Assembly: GCF_010667615.1 (NCBI RefSeq)
Contig: NZ_VYSG01000001.1
Location: 859,649 to 923,648 of the forward strand
Length of the DNA: 64,000 bases
Direction: 5' to 3'
DNA from: Bifidobacterium choloepi
GTDB lineage: Bacteria > Actinomycetota > Actinomycetes > Actinomycetales > Bifidobacteriaceae
Below are positions 44,534 to 53,610 of this stretch, piece by piece. A program made the position numbers and the translations under genes. A model generated the notes under the pieces. The model saw only the letters and a program-made list of their open reading frames with translations, did not search any database and was not told the origin of the DNA. Position 1 is the first letter of the stretch. The number at the start of each line of letters is the position of its first letter.

Positions 44534-46291
44534 TCAGGCGTTGCGACGACGACGCATCGCCACCGCAATACCCACCGCAGCCATCAGCACGATGAGTCCG
44601 CCGATGATGTAGAGGAGAGTGGTGCCCATGCCACCGGTCTCCGGAAGGGTGGAGCCCTTCTGGTTGACAACGACGACAGTAGCCTGGTTGTAGATCACAG
44701 TGCTCTCGTCGTCGCCATAATCAGCGGTGACCGTGAAGGTGGAGTCGGCAGCCAGATTGTAGCCGTCCGGAGCCTTCGTTTCGACAAGCGTGTAGGTACC
44801 GGAGCCGAGGCCGAGGATGTTGAAGTTACCATCATTCCGAGAGGCAATAGTGACGTCAGTCGCATCAACCTCAGTAGTAGTGGCGTTGCCATCCGCATCG
44901 ACCAGGTAGTACTTGTCAGCCGTCGCGTTGTACACGGCAGCGCCGGTCACCTTGTAGCCACCATTCGTCGTGTCATAGGTGCTGCTGAAGACCAGGTACT
45001 GGCCAGCCTCATTCTTCACGGAGAATTCCGCACCCTCAAGGGCATCGCCAGTAGCAGTTTCCGCAGTCTTCTTGGTGTTGACCTTGAAGGTGGCGACGTA
45101 GACGACGTCCTCGAGAGTCGTACCCATGCTGGTGGCATAGGGGTTGTTCGAGTACTGGAGAGTGACCTTGTTGTTGTTCGCGATAGCGGCAGAGGTGTCG
45201 TCACCGGTGTTGGTCGTCACAGTCGCATCCGAGTTGAGGTGGGCAGCGTAGACAACTTCGATCTCAATGGCACCGGAAATATCATCCATGAAGTCATACA
45301 GATCAGCAATCGTCAGCGTCCAAGTTGCTTCACCGTCAGTACCATCGACAGCAGTCGTGGTGTAGCCCTTGGTCTCATCAGTGCTGCCATCCTCGGCAGC
45401 AGCCTCATACAGCGGAACCTCGATGTCATCGGTATCCGGGTTAATCGTCACGGAAACGATCTCCTCAAAGGTGATACCAGTAGAAATCGTATCCTTGAAC
45501 ACCAGCGTGTACGAGGAATAGACTGCGCGATCCTGCTCGCCGTCCTTATCGGCCGGAAGCGTGGCAGTCAGCTTGAAGTTGAAGGACTCGCCAATCGTAT
45601 GGTCGGCAACATCAGCGTAGGATCCATCAGTATCCTCCACGTCCTTGTCAACGGTCGGCAGAGTGGACTTCGGCGTCACTTCAACATTGCCGACAACCTG
45701 AAGGATGTAAGCAGTGTAGGCGTCATTCGCATCAGCGGCAATCGAATTGTCCTGGTCCTTGACGAGATAGTAGCCCGGCTGCAGACCCGAAATGGTGTAA
45801 TTGGTGGTCGCACCGTCAGCCTTGTTTTCCGTCATGGTACCGGACGTAACCGTCACCTTTTCGGCAACCATCTTCGCAAATTCCTCGGCATACGAAGAGT
45901 TCTCGGACAGCCATTCGGCAACACCAGCGGCGTCGTCCACCAGAAGAGCATTAACCTCTTCATCCGAAGCGCTTTCATCGGCGTCGGCCTTGATCTTTTC
46001 ATTTACCCAGGCAATGATGGCGTTCTGAACAGTGGTGTCCTGAACCGCAGCACCCCAGATGATCTGGGACAGTCGCCAATCAATATCACCGTCATCATCG
46101 ACATCGCCGAAATCGGCAACAGTACCGGCAAAGATCTGATACGCCTCATAGGTATGGCCAGAGACCTGACTATCGATAGTAATGGTATAAGTGTCATCGT
46201 CGGCATAGGCGGACGAGACGCCGACTAGGCCGGTGGCAGCCATGGCTACTACTGAAATCAGGGCGACTATCGCCCTTCCAAGCTTTTTCAT
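44534..46291 (-). CDS. fimA: isopeptide-forming major fimbrial subunit
   Basis: 585 residues. Signal peptide (MKKLGRAIVALISVVAMAATGLVGVSSAYA). The fimbrial isopeptide domain reads ...IEVVYAAHLNSDA... then NNNKVTLQYSNNPY (~375-390), typical of D2 fimbrial pilins. A C-terminal SpaA/prealbumin-like domain follows (TVKTKKTAETATGDALEGAEFSV to YTLVETKAPDGYNL), then the sorting signal LPETGGMG, a membrane helix and RRRRNA. AAGGAG precedes the ATG at 46291. It forms the shaft of the sortase-assembled pilus encoded here. Base composition is noticeably less GC-rich than its neighbours. Confidence 0.95.
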   Translation of the reverse strand: MKKLGRAIVALISVVAMAATGLVGVSSAYADDDTYTITIDSQVSGHTYEAYQIFAGTVADFGDVDDDGDIDWRLSQIIWGAAVQDTTVQNAIIAWVNEKIKADADESASDEEVNALLVDDAAGVAEWLSENSSYAEEFAKMVAEKVTVTSGTMTENKADGATTNYTISGLQPGYYLVKDQDNSIAADANDAYTAYILQVVGNVEVTPKSTLPTVDKDVEDTDGSYADVADHTIGESFNFKLTATLPADKDGEQDRAVYSSYTLVFKDTISTGITFEEIVSVTINPDTDDIEVPLYEAAAEDGSTDETKGYTTTAVDGTDGEATWTLTIADLYDFMDDISGAIEIEVVYAAHLNSDATVTTNTGDDTSAAIANNNKVTLQYSNNPYATSMGTTLEDVVYVATFKVNTKKTAETATGDALEGAEFSVKNEAGQYLVFSSTYDTTNGGYKVTGAAVYNATADKYYLVDADGNATTTEVDATDVTIASRNDGNFNILGLGSGTYTLVETKAPDGYNLAADSTFTVTADYGDDESTVIYNQATVVVVNQKGSTLPETGGMGTTLLYIIGGLIVLMAAVGIAVAMRRRRNA

Positions 46292-46968
46292 GATTCTCCT
46301 TGCACTTCCCTTATTCACTTGTGGAAAATCCGGCCCTCCCTTGGCCATTCCCCTGTGATGGACGATTCCTGGGAGAATTGAGGAAAAGAATCGTTCTTAG
46401 GTCGGAGGCGCGTTTCCCATCGCGCAGGTCTTCCCGGTCATCATCTTCCGACGGCTGAATCGCTGCGTAGGCTTGGCCTGCCGCATCTCCGTCGATGCAA
46501 CCGTCAAGTCCGATGATGGAAGGATCGTTCATCATCTCTTGCCGAACGATCCGGTCCGGGCGGACCCTGCTCCCCTTCAGTCACCCCTACAGGAAGCACA
46601 TTCGCGGATCGCCGGGCGGCGACCGCTCATCCTCTTTACTTATTAGCCGTCAGCGAAACTCCACCAGTGGCGGAACCGTCGGCTTTGGTTACGATTTTAT
46701 GGTAGTTATGCAGCGAGGGCAACCCGTGTCCACTAAGCAAACCCAATATTTACCAATCTTTTCACCATCTCCACACGTCCTTCGTCCGGCACCCCGCCAA
46801 TACCCCCATCGTGGCGCCATTTGCAATTCAGCAGACATAACCATGAATTTGTCGCGACTATTCCCGGCAATTTTTTGACGCATTCTTCAGTAATATGACT
46901 AAATTTTTCTTCATTGTGCGCTGCTACTTGAACACGAACGATTCGTCCTCACCACCCGCACGCAAGAC
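46292..46968. other. pilin gene promoter region, AT-rich
   Basis: Roughly 680 bases without a credible gene. The part from ~46630 to 46930 is strikingly AT-rich for this genome. It presumably holds the pilin promoter. I see no homopolymeric G tract of the kind used for pilus phase variation. Two copies of the over-represented 9-mer lie at 46388 and 46936. Confidence 0.5.
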
Positions 46969-47032
46969 AGCCCCGCCACGGATGGTCGGCGAGGAATCCC
47001 ATCGGGATTTCACCGATCGCCCGTGGCGGGGC
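46969..47032. terminator. hairpin downstream of the large pilin gene
   Basis: 13-bp arms AGCCCCGCCACGG/CCGTGGCGGGGCT with an inner GATCGGTG/CACCGATC-like stem, 45 nt beyond the adhesin stop. No T-run; terminator or attenuator. Confidence 0.6.
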
Positions 47033-47076
47033 TGCGGTTCAGGAGGGAGATGGTACGGGTATGAATCAGGCCCGGC

Positions 47077-50000
47077 TCAGTTCCGGCGCCTGAGGAGGAA
47101 GGCCAGGCCGAGGAGGGCGAGCAGCGTGATGCCCACGCCGGCGATGACGACGAGCCGGGCGTTGCCGGAGCCGCCGGCGGACGGCAGCACGATGCCGGGA
47201 GTGTTCTCGATGTCGCCGAGATCGACGGTGAAGGAGTCGGACTGCTCGGCGAACGTCGAGTCGGCGGAAGCGGACGTACTGGTTGAACTGGCCTCGCCTG
47301 CCGAGTCCGTAGAGCCACTGTCGCCCATCGCAGTCTTCACGGCGTCGCCGCCGATCAGGAACGTCCACGTCTGGTCGGTCTTCGCGTAGCCGGTCGGCGC
47401 CGTCTTCTCGGCGACGACGTACTTGCCCCACGCCAGGCCGGTCAACGAGAACTTGCCGGTCGTCGCATCGACGTCCTTCGCCCACGCCGGATACGGCGTC
47501 TCGCCGTCGACGTCCGCGAACGTGCAGCTGCCGTCGGCCGTGCAGTCGGTGATCGTGTACGACTTGCCGTTGTAGGCGTAGTCGTCGGTGCCCTCGCCGT
47601 TGTAGGAGTAATAGGTGATCGTCCACTCCGAACCGGCGAGCGGCGCGGTGTCGGCACGATCGGACGAGATCTTCGTCCAGCTGACCGACCCGGGCACGCG
47701 GTCGTTCGCGATCGTGTTGGACTCCATCGCCGTCGTCGTGACCGGGGCGCCGGTCTGCGCGTCGAAGTTCGCGGTCGTGTCATGGTAGAACGTCCCGGCG
47801 GCGTAGGTCGCGGAGCCGACCGTCACCGACACTGAAGCCGTTCCGGATGCCGTGCCGGCGCCGACATAGAAGTAGTAGGCGCTGTCGACGTCGGCCTGAT
47901 AGCCGTCCGGCGCGGCCGTCTCGACGATCCGGTACCAGTGCCCCGCCGGCAATCCGGCGACCTGGTACTGACCGCCGTCGGCGGTGATCGTCGCGTCGAC
48001 GTCGGCGTAGGCGCCGTCGGCGAACTGCTGGACGGCGAACGTCGCGCCGGCGATCGCCTGCTGGTTCGTCGCGTCGACCTTCGTCCAGGAGATGCCGCCG
48101 GTCGACAGCTTGTTGACGATCCGTCCGTCGGAGTCGATCAGCGCGGCCTCGTCGTCGGCCGGATAGGTGAACGTGCCTGATGAATCGCTGGCTGCCCAGA
48201 TTCTCGTGGCCGAACTGGCGGATGAATCGTTCGACGAATCCGTCGTGTAGATGGCCGCGATCCGCGTGACGACAGTGCCGCTGTCGGCGCCGGTCTCGAT
48301 CCGGTAGATGTTCGTGTTCAGGTCGTAGCCGTCGGCCGTCGCGACCTCGCGGATGTAGTAGGCGGCGCCCTGCGCGAGGTTGTGCAGCTCGAGTTCGCCG
48401 GTCGCCGTGTTCCAGTCGCCCGACGAGACGACGTTGTCGGTCACGGTGAGGATGGCGTTCGTCGACGACTTCGCGTCGTCGAGCGTGCCGTAGACAGCCC
48501 ACTTCGTGCCTTCCGGCACGGTGCCGTCGCTGCCGGTCTTGCTCCAGCCGATCGACGAGCAGGACGTGCTGACGGAGCCGGACCACGGGAAGTTGTGCCG
48601 TTCCTGGTCCATGTCGATGACGGACGCTGAATCGCCCTCGCCGACGCCCTTGCCGAACGTCGCGGCGACGGTCGGGTTGTCCATCATGAAGTCGCCGCCG
48701 ACCCAGACGCGGCCGTTCGTCGTGACATGGTCGTCGAACGATCCGTACGGCACCATGATCGAGCCGAGCATGGCTGCGGCCGGATCGTCGCCGGACTTGC
48801 CCGAGTTGTACTGGCCACCGTAGATCGTCAGCGTTTCCGACGAGGCGAGGCCGGCGAAGTTCCACATGATCGACTTTGCGGCGGTGCTGTAGTCGGCGCG
48901 GTCCTCGTCGGTCACCGTGCCGTCGCCGATGCCGGCGTCCACGTAGCCGTCGCCGATCTCGTTGCCGTTCCACCAGAAGCGCCAGCCGCTATGGAAGCTG
49001 ATGTTTCCCGTGGAACTGCCCGTCGTGTCGGCGACGACGTTGACGACGACCGACGCGCCGGACGGGATGTTCTCGAAGTCGAAATCGACGCCGCGATAGA
49101 CGGTGCCGTCCTGGCCGGTGTCGCTCAGGTAGGATGCCGGCACGTCGAAGACCTGCAGCACGCTGCTGCCGTCACCGGTGAATGTCAGCAGTTTCTCGCG
49201 GTTCGAGGAGTCGAAGACGAACTGGTAGTTGATCGTGTTGCTGTTGTACTTGTAGCGCCAGTAGGCGGCATCGTCGGGCGCGGCGCTTTCGGTCACCGTG
49301 CCGTTCGCGGCCACGGCGGCGAGCGTTGCCGACTGGCTGGCCACCGTCTGCCCGTAGCCGGACAGGTCGCTCGTCGTCGCCGTGCCGTTCTTGACGATGC
49401 GCACGCCAGTCAGCGGATTGGCATTGCTGCCGGTCCACGTCACGGTGCCGTCGCCGGTGTAGTTGTAGACGGACTCGACCTGCTTGCTCCATCCGTCCGT
49501 GCCCATCGCGCGGCTCCTGGTACCGGCGATCTGCGCATTGTAGTAGGCATTGTCGCCGTATGTCGGATCCTTGCCGATCCAGCCGCGGCCGGTGGCTCCG
49601 TAGCCGAGGGCGTTCACGTCGTTGCCGTCGTAGTCGGCGAGCGTGATCTTGCTGGCGCTGGACAGGCCGGCGACGACGAGCGTGTCGCTGCCTTCCTCGC
49701 CGCGGTACTGCGCGCCGAAGCCGACGATGCCGAAGCGGAAGCCGCGGTTGCTCCACGAATTCTTGACGCTCTTGATCGCCAGCTTGCCCTGCACGAGCGT
49801 CAGGCCCTCGGCCTCGACGGCGTACGAGCTGACCGGCGTCGCGGCGTCCTTGCCGTATGCCGTGTTGACGGTGCCGTCGCTCGCCGTGCTCGGCGCGCCG
49901 ACGTACATGTCGCCGCCGACCCACGTCGCCACGCCGTAGTCCGGCACCGACGTGTCCGTGCCGTCGCCGATCGTCACCGACGACGGCGAGCACAACGCGC

Positions 50001-50385
50001 CGGCGGCCAGTCCGGTTTCGGAGTCGGCCGTCGAGCCGGACGTCGAGCCGGAGCTCGCGGAACTGGAACCGGTGGCCTGCTCGGCGTCGGCGGCGAGCGG
50101 CGAGACCAGCAGCGCCGCCACGGTCAGCAGCATGACGACGACGGCGCCGGTCAGGCGGGACCAGGCCGCGGCGTGACCGGAAGCACGGGAAGCACGGAAA
50201 GTACAGAAAGTACGGAGGAGCGGGCGGAAAGGAACGCGCGGAAGACATTTTTTATCGGGAATTTGCTCCGTTATTTGAGAGTTTAATGATCCGATTATTT
50301 GCGAGTCGTCATGGATACCATGAATTTTCCGCACGGATACTGGGCTTGATGGATACACTTCCCCACGGCGACTCGCATGCTTCAT
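47077..50385 (-). CDS. large SpaA-type pilin / tip adhesin
   Basis: 1,102 residues. A long N-terminus (~1-105) contains a signal helix (TGAVVVMLLTVAALLVSPLAADA). Residues ~130-560 form a beta-rich region resembling choice-of-anchor-A type domains (IMWNFAGLASSETLTIYGGQ; GSIMVPYGSFDDHVTTNGRVWVGGDF). At least three SpaA/Cna-like domains follow (~600-1050; for example ISWTKVDATNQQAIAGATFAVQ, AGLPAGHWYRIVETAAPDGY, YVVAEKTAPTGYAKTD). The sorting signal is LPSAGGSG, non-canonical, then a helix and LLRRRN. ATG 50385 has GAGGGG 8 nt upstream. It is first in the adhesin-pilin-sortase-Cna order, so probably the tip protein. Confidence 0.9.
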   Translation of the reverse strand: MKHASRRGEVYPSSPVSVRKIHGIHDDSQIIGSLNSQITEQIPDKKCLPRVPFRPLLRTFCTFRASRASGHAAAWSRLTGAVVVMLLTVAALLVSPLAADAEQATGSSSASSGSTSGSTADSETGLAAGALCSPSSVTIGDGTDTSVPDYGVATWVGGDMYVGAPSTASDGTVNTAYGKDAATPVSSYAVEAEGLTLVQGKLAIKSVKNSWSNRGFRFGIVGFGAQYRGEEGSDTLVVAGLSSASKITLADYDGNDVNALGYGATGRGWIGKDPTYGDNAYYNAQIAGTRSRAMGTDGWSKQVESVYNYTGDGTVTWTGSNANPLTGVRIVKNGTATTSDLSGYGQTVASQSATLAAVAANGTVTESAAPDDAAYWRYKYNSNTINYQFVFDSSNREKLLTFTGDGSSVLQVFDVPASYLSDTGQDGTVYRGVDFDFENIPSGASVVVNVVADTTGSSTGNISFHSGWRFWWNGNEIGDGYVDAGIGDGTVTDEDRADYSTAAKSIMWNFAGLASSETLTIYGGQYNSGKSGDDPAAAMLGSIMVPYGSFDDHVTTNGRVWVGGDFMMDNPTVAATFGKGVGEGDSASVIDMDQERHNFPWSGSVSTSCSSIGWSKTGSDGTVPEGTKWAVYGTLDDAKSSTNAILTVTDNVVSSGDWNTATGELELHNLAQGAAYYIREVATADGYDLNTNIYRIETGADSGTVVTRIAAIYTTDSSNDSSASSATRIWAASDSSGTFTYPADDEAALIDSDGRIVNKLSTGGISWTKVDATNQQAIAGATFAVQQFADGAYADVDATITADGGQYQVAGLPAGHWYRIVETAAPDGYQADVDSAYYFYVGAGTASGTASVSVTVGSATYAAGTFYHDTTANFDAQTGAPVTTTAMESNTIANDRVPGSVSWTKISSDRADTAPLAGSEWTITYYSYNGEGTDDYAYNGKSYTITDCTADGSCTFADVDGETPYPAWAKDVDATTGKFSLTGLAWGKYVVAEKTAPTGYAKTDQTWTFLIGGDAVKTAMGDSGSTDSAGEASSTSTSASADSTFAEQSDSFTVDLGDIENTPGIVLPSAGGSGNARLVVIAGVGITLLALLGLAFLLRRRN

Positions 50386-50619
50386 CGTCATTCCCCTCTA
50401 TCGCGCATCCCTGCGCATAAATCTCTTCTCTCAGGTTTTAATTATGCACAAATTAAAAAATAATTCACTCGCCAAAAATTAAATTCATGCATAAATAAAA
50501 AGAGATTTTCGAGTGGCATAACATATGAAATAGTCACATAAAAAATTCGCCATCACCGATACGCAATCACACATCAGCGCCGCGAATGACTCATTCCCCA
50601 CCTCCGCCGCTGCGTAGAT
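50386..50619. other. AT-rich upstream region of the pilus operon
   Basis: About 150 bases (50420-50570) are A/T-dominated with repeated AAATTA and ATTAAATTCATGCATAAATAAAA. This is a likely promoter and regulator-binding region for the pilus operon. No gene is visible. Confidence 0.55.
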
Positions 50620-50790
50620 TTCCAGAGGAACCCAGCGGGAACCTTCCAGAATCCACGGAAACACGATCCGTTGCGAGCAATCCGGAAGGAACCCGGTACA
50701 GCCCTTCCAGAATCCACGAAAACCAGCCCCTGATTGCGGATTCCGGAAGGCCACCACTAGGCCCCTTCCGAAATCCACGCATATCAGGAA
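50620..50790. repeat. hairpin-module array C2
   Basis: Three diverged ~60-bp modules with GGAAGG/CCTTCC inner stems, AATCCACG-type outer arms and loops like CCGGTACAG. It starts 18 nt past the hipA stop. Confidence 0.85.
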
Positions 50791-50808
50791 TCAACGCACC
50801 AAGAGATA

Positions 50809-52107
50809 TCACCCAGCGATCGCCCTGCATTGCGCAATAGCGCCCTCCACCATGAGATCACCCAGATGACGCTTGTCGCTCAGAGAATCTTCCGAAACTC
50901 TAGCATGAGCGAGCGCAGCCAGCTGTTCATCAAGCACTTGCGACAACACATCCGGGAGTCGCTCGGCCATGTCGTGAAGCATCCGCAGCATCTCGTCTCC
51001 GTCAACATACTGCGCATGGCCATCCACAAGACGACGCCAGTGACATTCTTCCAGACAATCCCATCGGTATTGCTTGCCGATGCTCATCGCCATGCGACGG
51101 TCACGACGTTGCGGACCATACGGGAAAATCGAGGCGATGTCATATAGCGGCGCCAGTCTGACGGAACCATCTCCGGGCTCGAGCAGCGCGTAGTTCTTGG
51201 CATGGGCATCGGTGCCGCCGATCAAGTAGTTGAAGGCGAGCGCCTGCAGGAACAATCGCTCACTCTCCTCGCCGGCTCGAATGGACGCAAGCAGCGCGAG
51301 AATCCTGTCGGTTCCCGGACCGCCGTCGGACTGATATTTGTTGTCGGTCATGACGGACAATGCCTGGCACATGTCTTCCTGATGAATTCGCTGCACGATC
51401 AGCCCGTCGGGGCCCAGCCCATAACTTCTGTCCCAGCGTTCGCTCACGATGGCCGGCACGCCGACAAACACACGATACGTCGTCGCGGCGGATTCAAGCC
51501 CAAGCCTGCCAGCGACATTCATGCACACGGTCTCGTTGAACGCATGTTCGGCGACACTGGTCACTCCGGGCTTCAAGATGTGCGTGGTCGCCGCGGCCCC
51601 CAGCGCTTCCTGCCATTGCGCCGTGAACGGATCAAGCCGCAACGCTATCTTGTCCTGGGCACCGTTGAGGGACCACCGCTCTTCGGCAGTTTGCCAGACG
51701 CCGCCTTCAGCATGCGCCGGACGGCTGAGTCGTTCCGCAATCTGCTGTTCGTCGATGGGCTGCAGGAGCTCAGGGCGGTCAAGCTCACCCAGACGATCCT
51801 CTGGCAGAAACTGGACGGCGCCGGCACAGTCCAGGCCAACCGCCGTCAGCAGCGCAAAAGGATTCCTCGGGTTAACGGCATGCATGGCGCCAATGTGCGC
51901 ACGAACCGCAGGATCGTCGGGCAAGATCCCGTCAATATAAGCTTCCACCGGCAATCCCGACCAATGCCGGTTGCCGCGCGGCAGCGCCACCGACAGTGCA
52001 GGACCGCTGCCATCGTCATACTCAAGCTCATGCCGACCGCCGGCGTTTTCCGACAGAACGCCGACATGCTCGCCAGAGAGGAAGACATGCAGTTCCTTGA
52101 CACTCAT
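50809..52107 (-). CDS. hipA: HipA-type serine/threonine kinase toxin
   Basis: 432 residues. HipA toxins phosphorylate targets such as glutamyl-tRNA synthetase and induce dormancy. An N-terminal HipA_N subdomain (ELHVFLSGEHVGVLSEN; GILPDDPAVR) precedes the kinase core. The core has WSLNGAQDKIAL (P-loop-like, ~145), THILKPG (catalytic-region Lys, ~175), NYLIGGTDAHAKNYALL (catalytic Asp and Asn, ~295) and APLYDIAS (DFG-equivalent, ~322). All key residues are present, so it is predicted active. Its ATG overlaps the antitoxin stop by 4 nt. Its 3' end runs into a hairpin-module array. Confidence 0.94.
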   Translation of the reverse strand: MSVKELHVFLSGEHVGVLSENAGGRHELEYDDGSGPALSVALPRGNRHWSGLPVEAYIDGILPDDPAVRAHIGAMHAVNPRNPFALLTAVGLDCAGAVQFLPEDRLGELDRPELLQPIDEQQIAERLSRPAHAEGGVWQTAEERWSLNGAQDKIALRLDPFTAQWQEALGAAATTHILKPGVTSVAEHAFNETVCMNVAGRLGLESAATTYRVFVGVPAIVSERWDRSYGLGPDGLIVQRIHQEDMCQALSVMTDNKYQSDGGPGTDRILALLASIRAGEESERLFLQALAFNYLIGGTDAHAKNYALLEPGDGSVRLAPLYDIASIFPYGPQRRDRRMAMSIGKQYRWDCLEECHWRRLVDGHAQYVDGDEMLRMLHDMAERLPDVLSQVLDEQLAALAHARVSEDSLSDKRHLGDLMVEGAIAQCRAIAG

Positions 52108-52478
52108 TTCGCTCCCTCCTCCCCGACTTCCCCGGCGGAAGCCTTCGCGGCGAGGATGGCGGCGCGGGCTTCTTCGTAGGTGAGATTCTGCAGCAACGGC
52201 CGCGGCGCGGCAGGGTCGGCGGCCGGCATGTTGGCGGCGGGGATGCCGGCAGCGTCGTCGCGGCGGAGAAACATCGCGAGGTGGAGGGTTTCGAAGACGT
52301 CGAAGAGACGATTCATCCCGGGGTTCATCAGCAATCCCTTCTCCAGACGGTTAATCCAGGTACGATCCGCTCCGATCTTGTCGGCCAACTGTTGCTGCGT
52401 AAGTCCTTCTTGTTTCCGCGCATCGCGCACAATCTGCCCCAGGAGCAGCAGATTGGGCACGCACCCGTAATCCGTCAC
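52104..52478 (-). CDS. hipB: HipB-like XRE antitoxin
   Basis: 124 residues. The XRE helix-turn-helix occupies ~10-70 (LGQIVRDARKQEGLTQQQLADKIGADRTWINRLEKG). It is followed by a ~50-residue variable tail that probably binds HipA. GTG start at 52478 with GGAGG 6 nt upstream. A promoter-operator palindrome lies 52-95 nt upstream. HipB proteins repress their own operon. Confidence 0.92.
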   Translation of the reverse strand: MTDYGCVPNLLLLGQIVRDARKQEGLTQQQLADKIGADRTWINRLEKGLLMNPGMNRLFDVFETLHLAMFLRRDDAAGIPAANMPAADPAAPRPLLQNLTYEEARAAILAAKASAGEVGEEGAK

Positions 52479-52529
52479 GGCCTACCTCCGTTTTCCTTGC
52501 GTCATCTTTCCCTGTGGCCGCCCGATAAA

Positions 52530-52573
52530 TGTAGATTATATGACACATTACGTAATGTAGCAAATAATCTACA
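52530..52573 (-). promoter_or_regulatory. hipBA promoter embedded in a 44-bp palindrome
   Basis: 19-bp arms with 16 matches around a TACGTA centre; the outer 10 bp TGTAGATTAT are exact. Read on the minus strand it contains TTGCTA, then 17 nt, then TATAAT: a near-consensus promoter pointing at hipB. Its symmetry suggests the operator for HipB. A related, more perfect copy lies at 54913. Confidence 0.6.
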
Positions 52574-52612
52574 GCGGGAGAAGCGCAACCATCCACCCCT
52601 CACTCTCGTCTG

Positions 52613-52654
52613 GATGTCGCAGGCCCGAGCCGGCAGCCCGGCCTCCGTGACATC
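52613..52654. terminator. diverged family-E palindrome
   Basis: GATGTCGCAGGCCCGAGCCG...CGGCCTCCGTGACATC. It is imperfect and intergenic upstream of the hipBA promoter. It has no obvious gene to terminate in this position and may be a relic. Confidence 0.45.
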
Positions 52655-52719
52655 ATCAAAGGAGAGGAACAGAAAGCGAGGAAATGGACGGAAGAAACAG
52701 AGGCCTAGCGAGATAAAAA

Positions 52720-52776
52720 TTTCAACATATTGAAAATTTTGGCGAGAATCGTGCGAAATTTTCAGCATACTGAAAA
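52720..52776 (+). promoter_or_regulatory. paired operator-like palindromes
   Basis: TTTCAACATATTGAAAA (from 52720) and TTTCAGCATACTGAAAA (from 52760) are related palindromes with centres 40 bp apart, about four helical turns. They end 3 nt before the small reading frame at 52779. This is a typical layout for a dimeric HTH repressor, but no repressor gene follows. Confidence 0.5.
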
Positions 52777-52778
52777 TT

Positions 52779-52934
52779 ATGTTTACCGAGCGACCGAAAT
52801 TGATGGCGTATCTGGAGCAGTATCGCGATAACGGGCTGATCAAGGTGCTGACGCTGAACCACTACGACACCGGCATCACCGACGAAGGCATCCGGATCGA
52901 GTACGCCCCGGAGTGGCTGCTGGAAGAGGAGTAG
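52779..52934 (+). CDS. small ORF, 51 aa, possible gene remnant
   Basis: ATG at 52779 to TAG at 52934, reading MFTERPKLMAYLEQYRDNG, continuing HYDTGITDEGIRIEYAPEW and ending in LLEEE. The third codon positions are GC-rich like real genes here, and it follows a pair of operator-like palindromes. No RBS is visible, the product is acidic and I do not recognise the family. It may be a small regulator or antitoxin, or the surviving start of a deleted gene whose downstream part was replaced by the repeat arrays. Confidence 0.35.
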   Translation: MFTERPKLMAYLEQYRDNGLIKVLTLNHYDTGITDEGIRIEYAPEWLLEEE

Positions 52935-52984
52935 GCCATCAAGTCCAAAGCGCACGTTTCGCGGTTTCGCTCCCCTATCATGCC

Positions 52985-53185
52985 ACGGCCGAATCCTTCC
53001 ATAATCCGCGACAACAGGGGTTGCTGCGCGCAATTTGGAAGGGGTCCGGCGCAGCCCTTCAGGAATCCGCGGGAACAGGATCCGTTGCGTGGACTTAGCG
53101 AGGGACCCAGTACAGCCCTTCAGGAATCCGCGGGAACTGGTTCCATCGGACGGATTTCGGAAGGCAGCCACTAGACGACTTCCAA
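52985..53185. repeat. hairpin-module array C3
   Basis: Three modules related to C1 and C2: GGAAGGGGTCCGGCGCAGCC, then CCCTTCAGGAATCCGCGGGAAC twice, and a GATTTCGGAAGG...CTTCC end. The internal period is about 60-65 bp. Confidence 0.82.
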
Positions 53186-53199
53186 AAAACGCGAATCAG

Positions 53200-53600
53200 G
53201 CAATGCCACTCCGGACCACGGTATTGCGCACGACCTCCAGCGTGCGGTTTCCGGGAAGCAGTCCGGCCGTTCCCCTACAAACGCACGCGCACGAGGGCGG
53301 CAGCGTGCGGAATCCGGGAAGCAGTCCGGCCGTTCCCTACAAACGCACGCGCACGAGGGCGGCAGCGTGCGGAATCCGGGAAGCCGCGGCACGGGTTCCC
53401 ACCAAGCGCACGCGGGCGGCGCGATTTCCGTGCAGTTGCAGGGATGACCCGCAACCCCTTCCCAACTTCCGCACGCAAACAGGCCACTCCGCGTGCGTTC
53501 AGAGGGAATGCAGGGCGGGCCATCCCTGCAATCGCACGCACACGGGCAGCACGGACGTGCGGACCCGGAGAAGGATGCCAGCCATTCTCCGGATCCGCCG
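53200..53600. repeat. hairpin-module array D1
   Basis: About six modules of 60-70 bp. Arms GCGTGCG/CGCACGC enclose a GGGAA/TTCCC inner stem. Two modules are near-exact tandem copies (GCGTGCGGAATCCGGGAAGC...). The array ends within ~10 nt of the PIN-toxin stop codon. Confidence 0.85.
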
Positions 53601-53610
53601 TCAACTGGCT

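Noticed and set aside
46292..46968. Phase-variable poly-G tract controlling the pilus
   Set aside because: Such tracts are known in bifidobacterial pilus loci, but no G/C homopolymer of useful length occurs upstream of either pilin gene here.
50586..50840. Short reading frames inside the hairpin arrays (also at 53035-53832 and 55087-55969)
   Set aside because: They translate repeat DNA into low-complexity peptides, run into real genes on the other strand and lack RBS.
53200..53600. CRISPR array
   Set aside because: Units are self-complementary hairpins with diverged sequence and no constant repeat/unique spacer alternation, and no cas genes are present.
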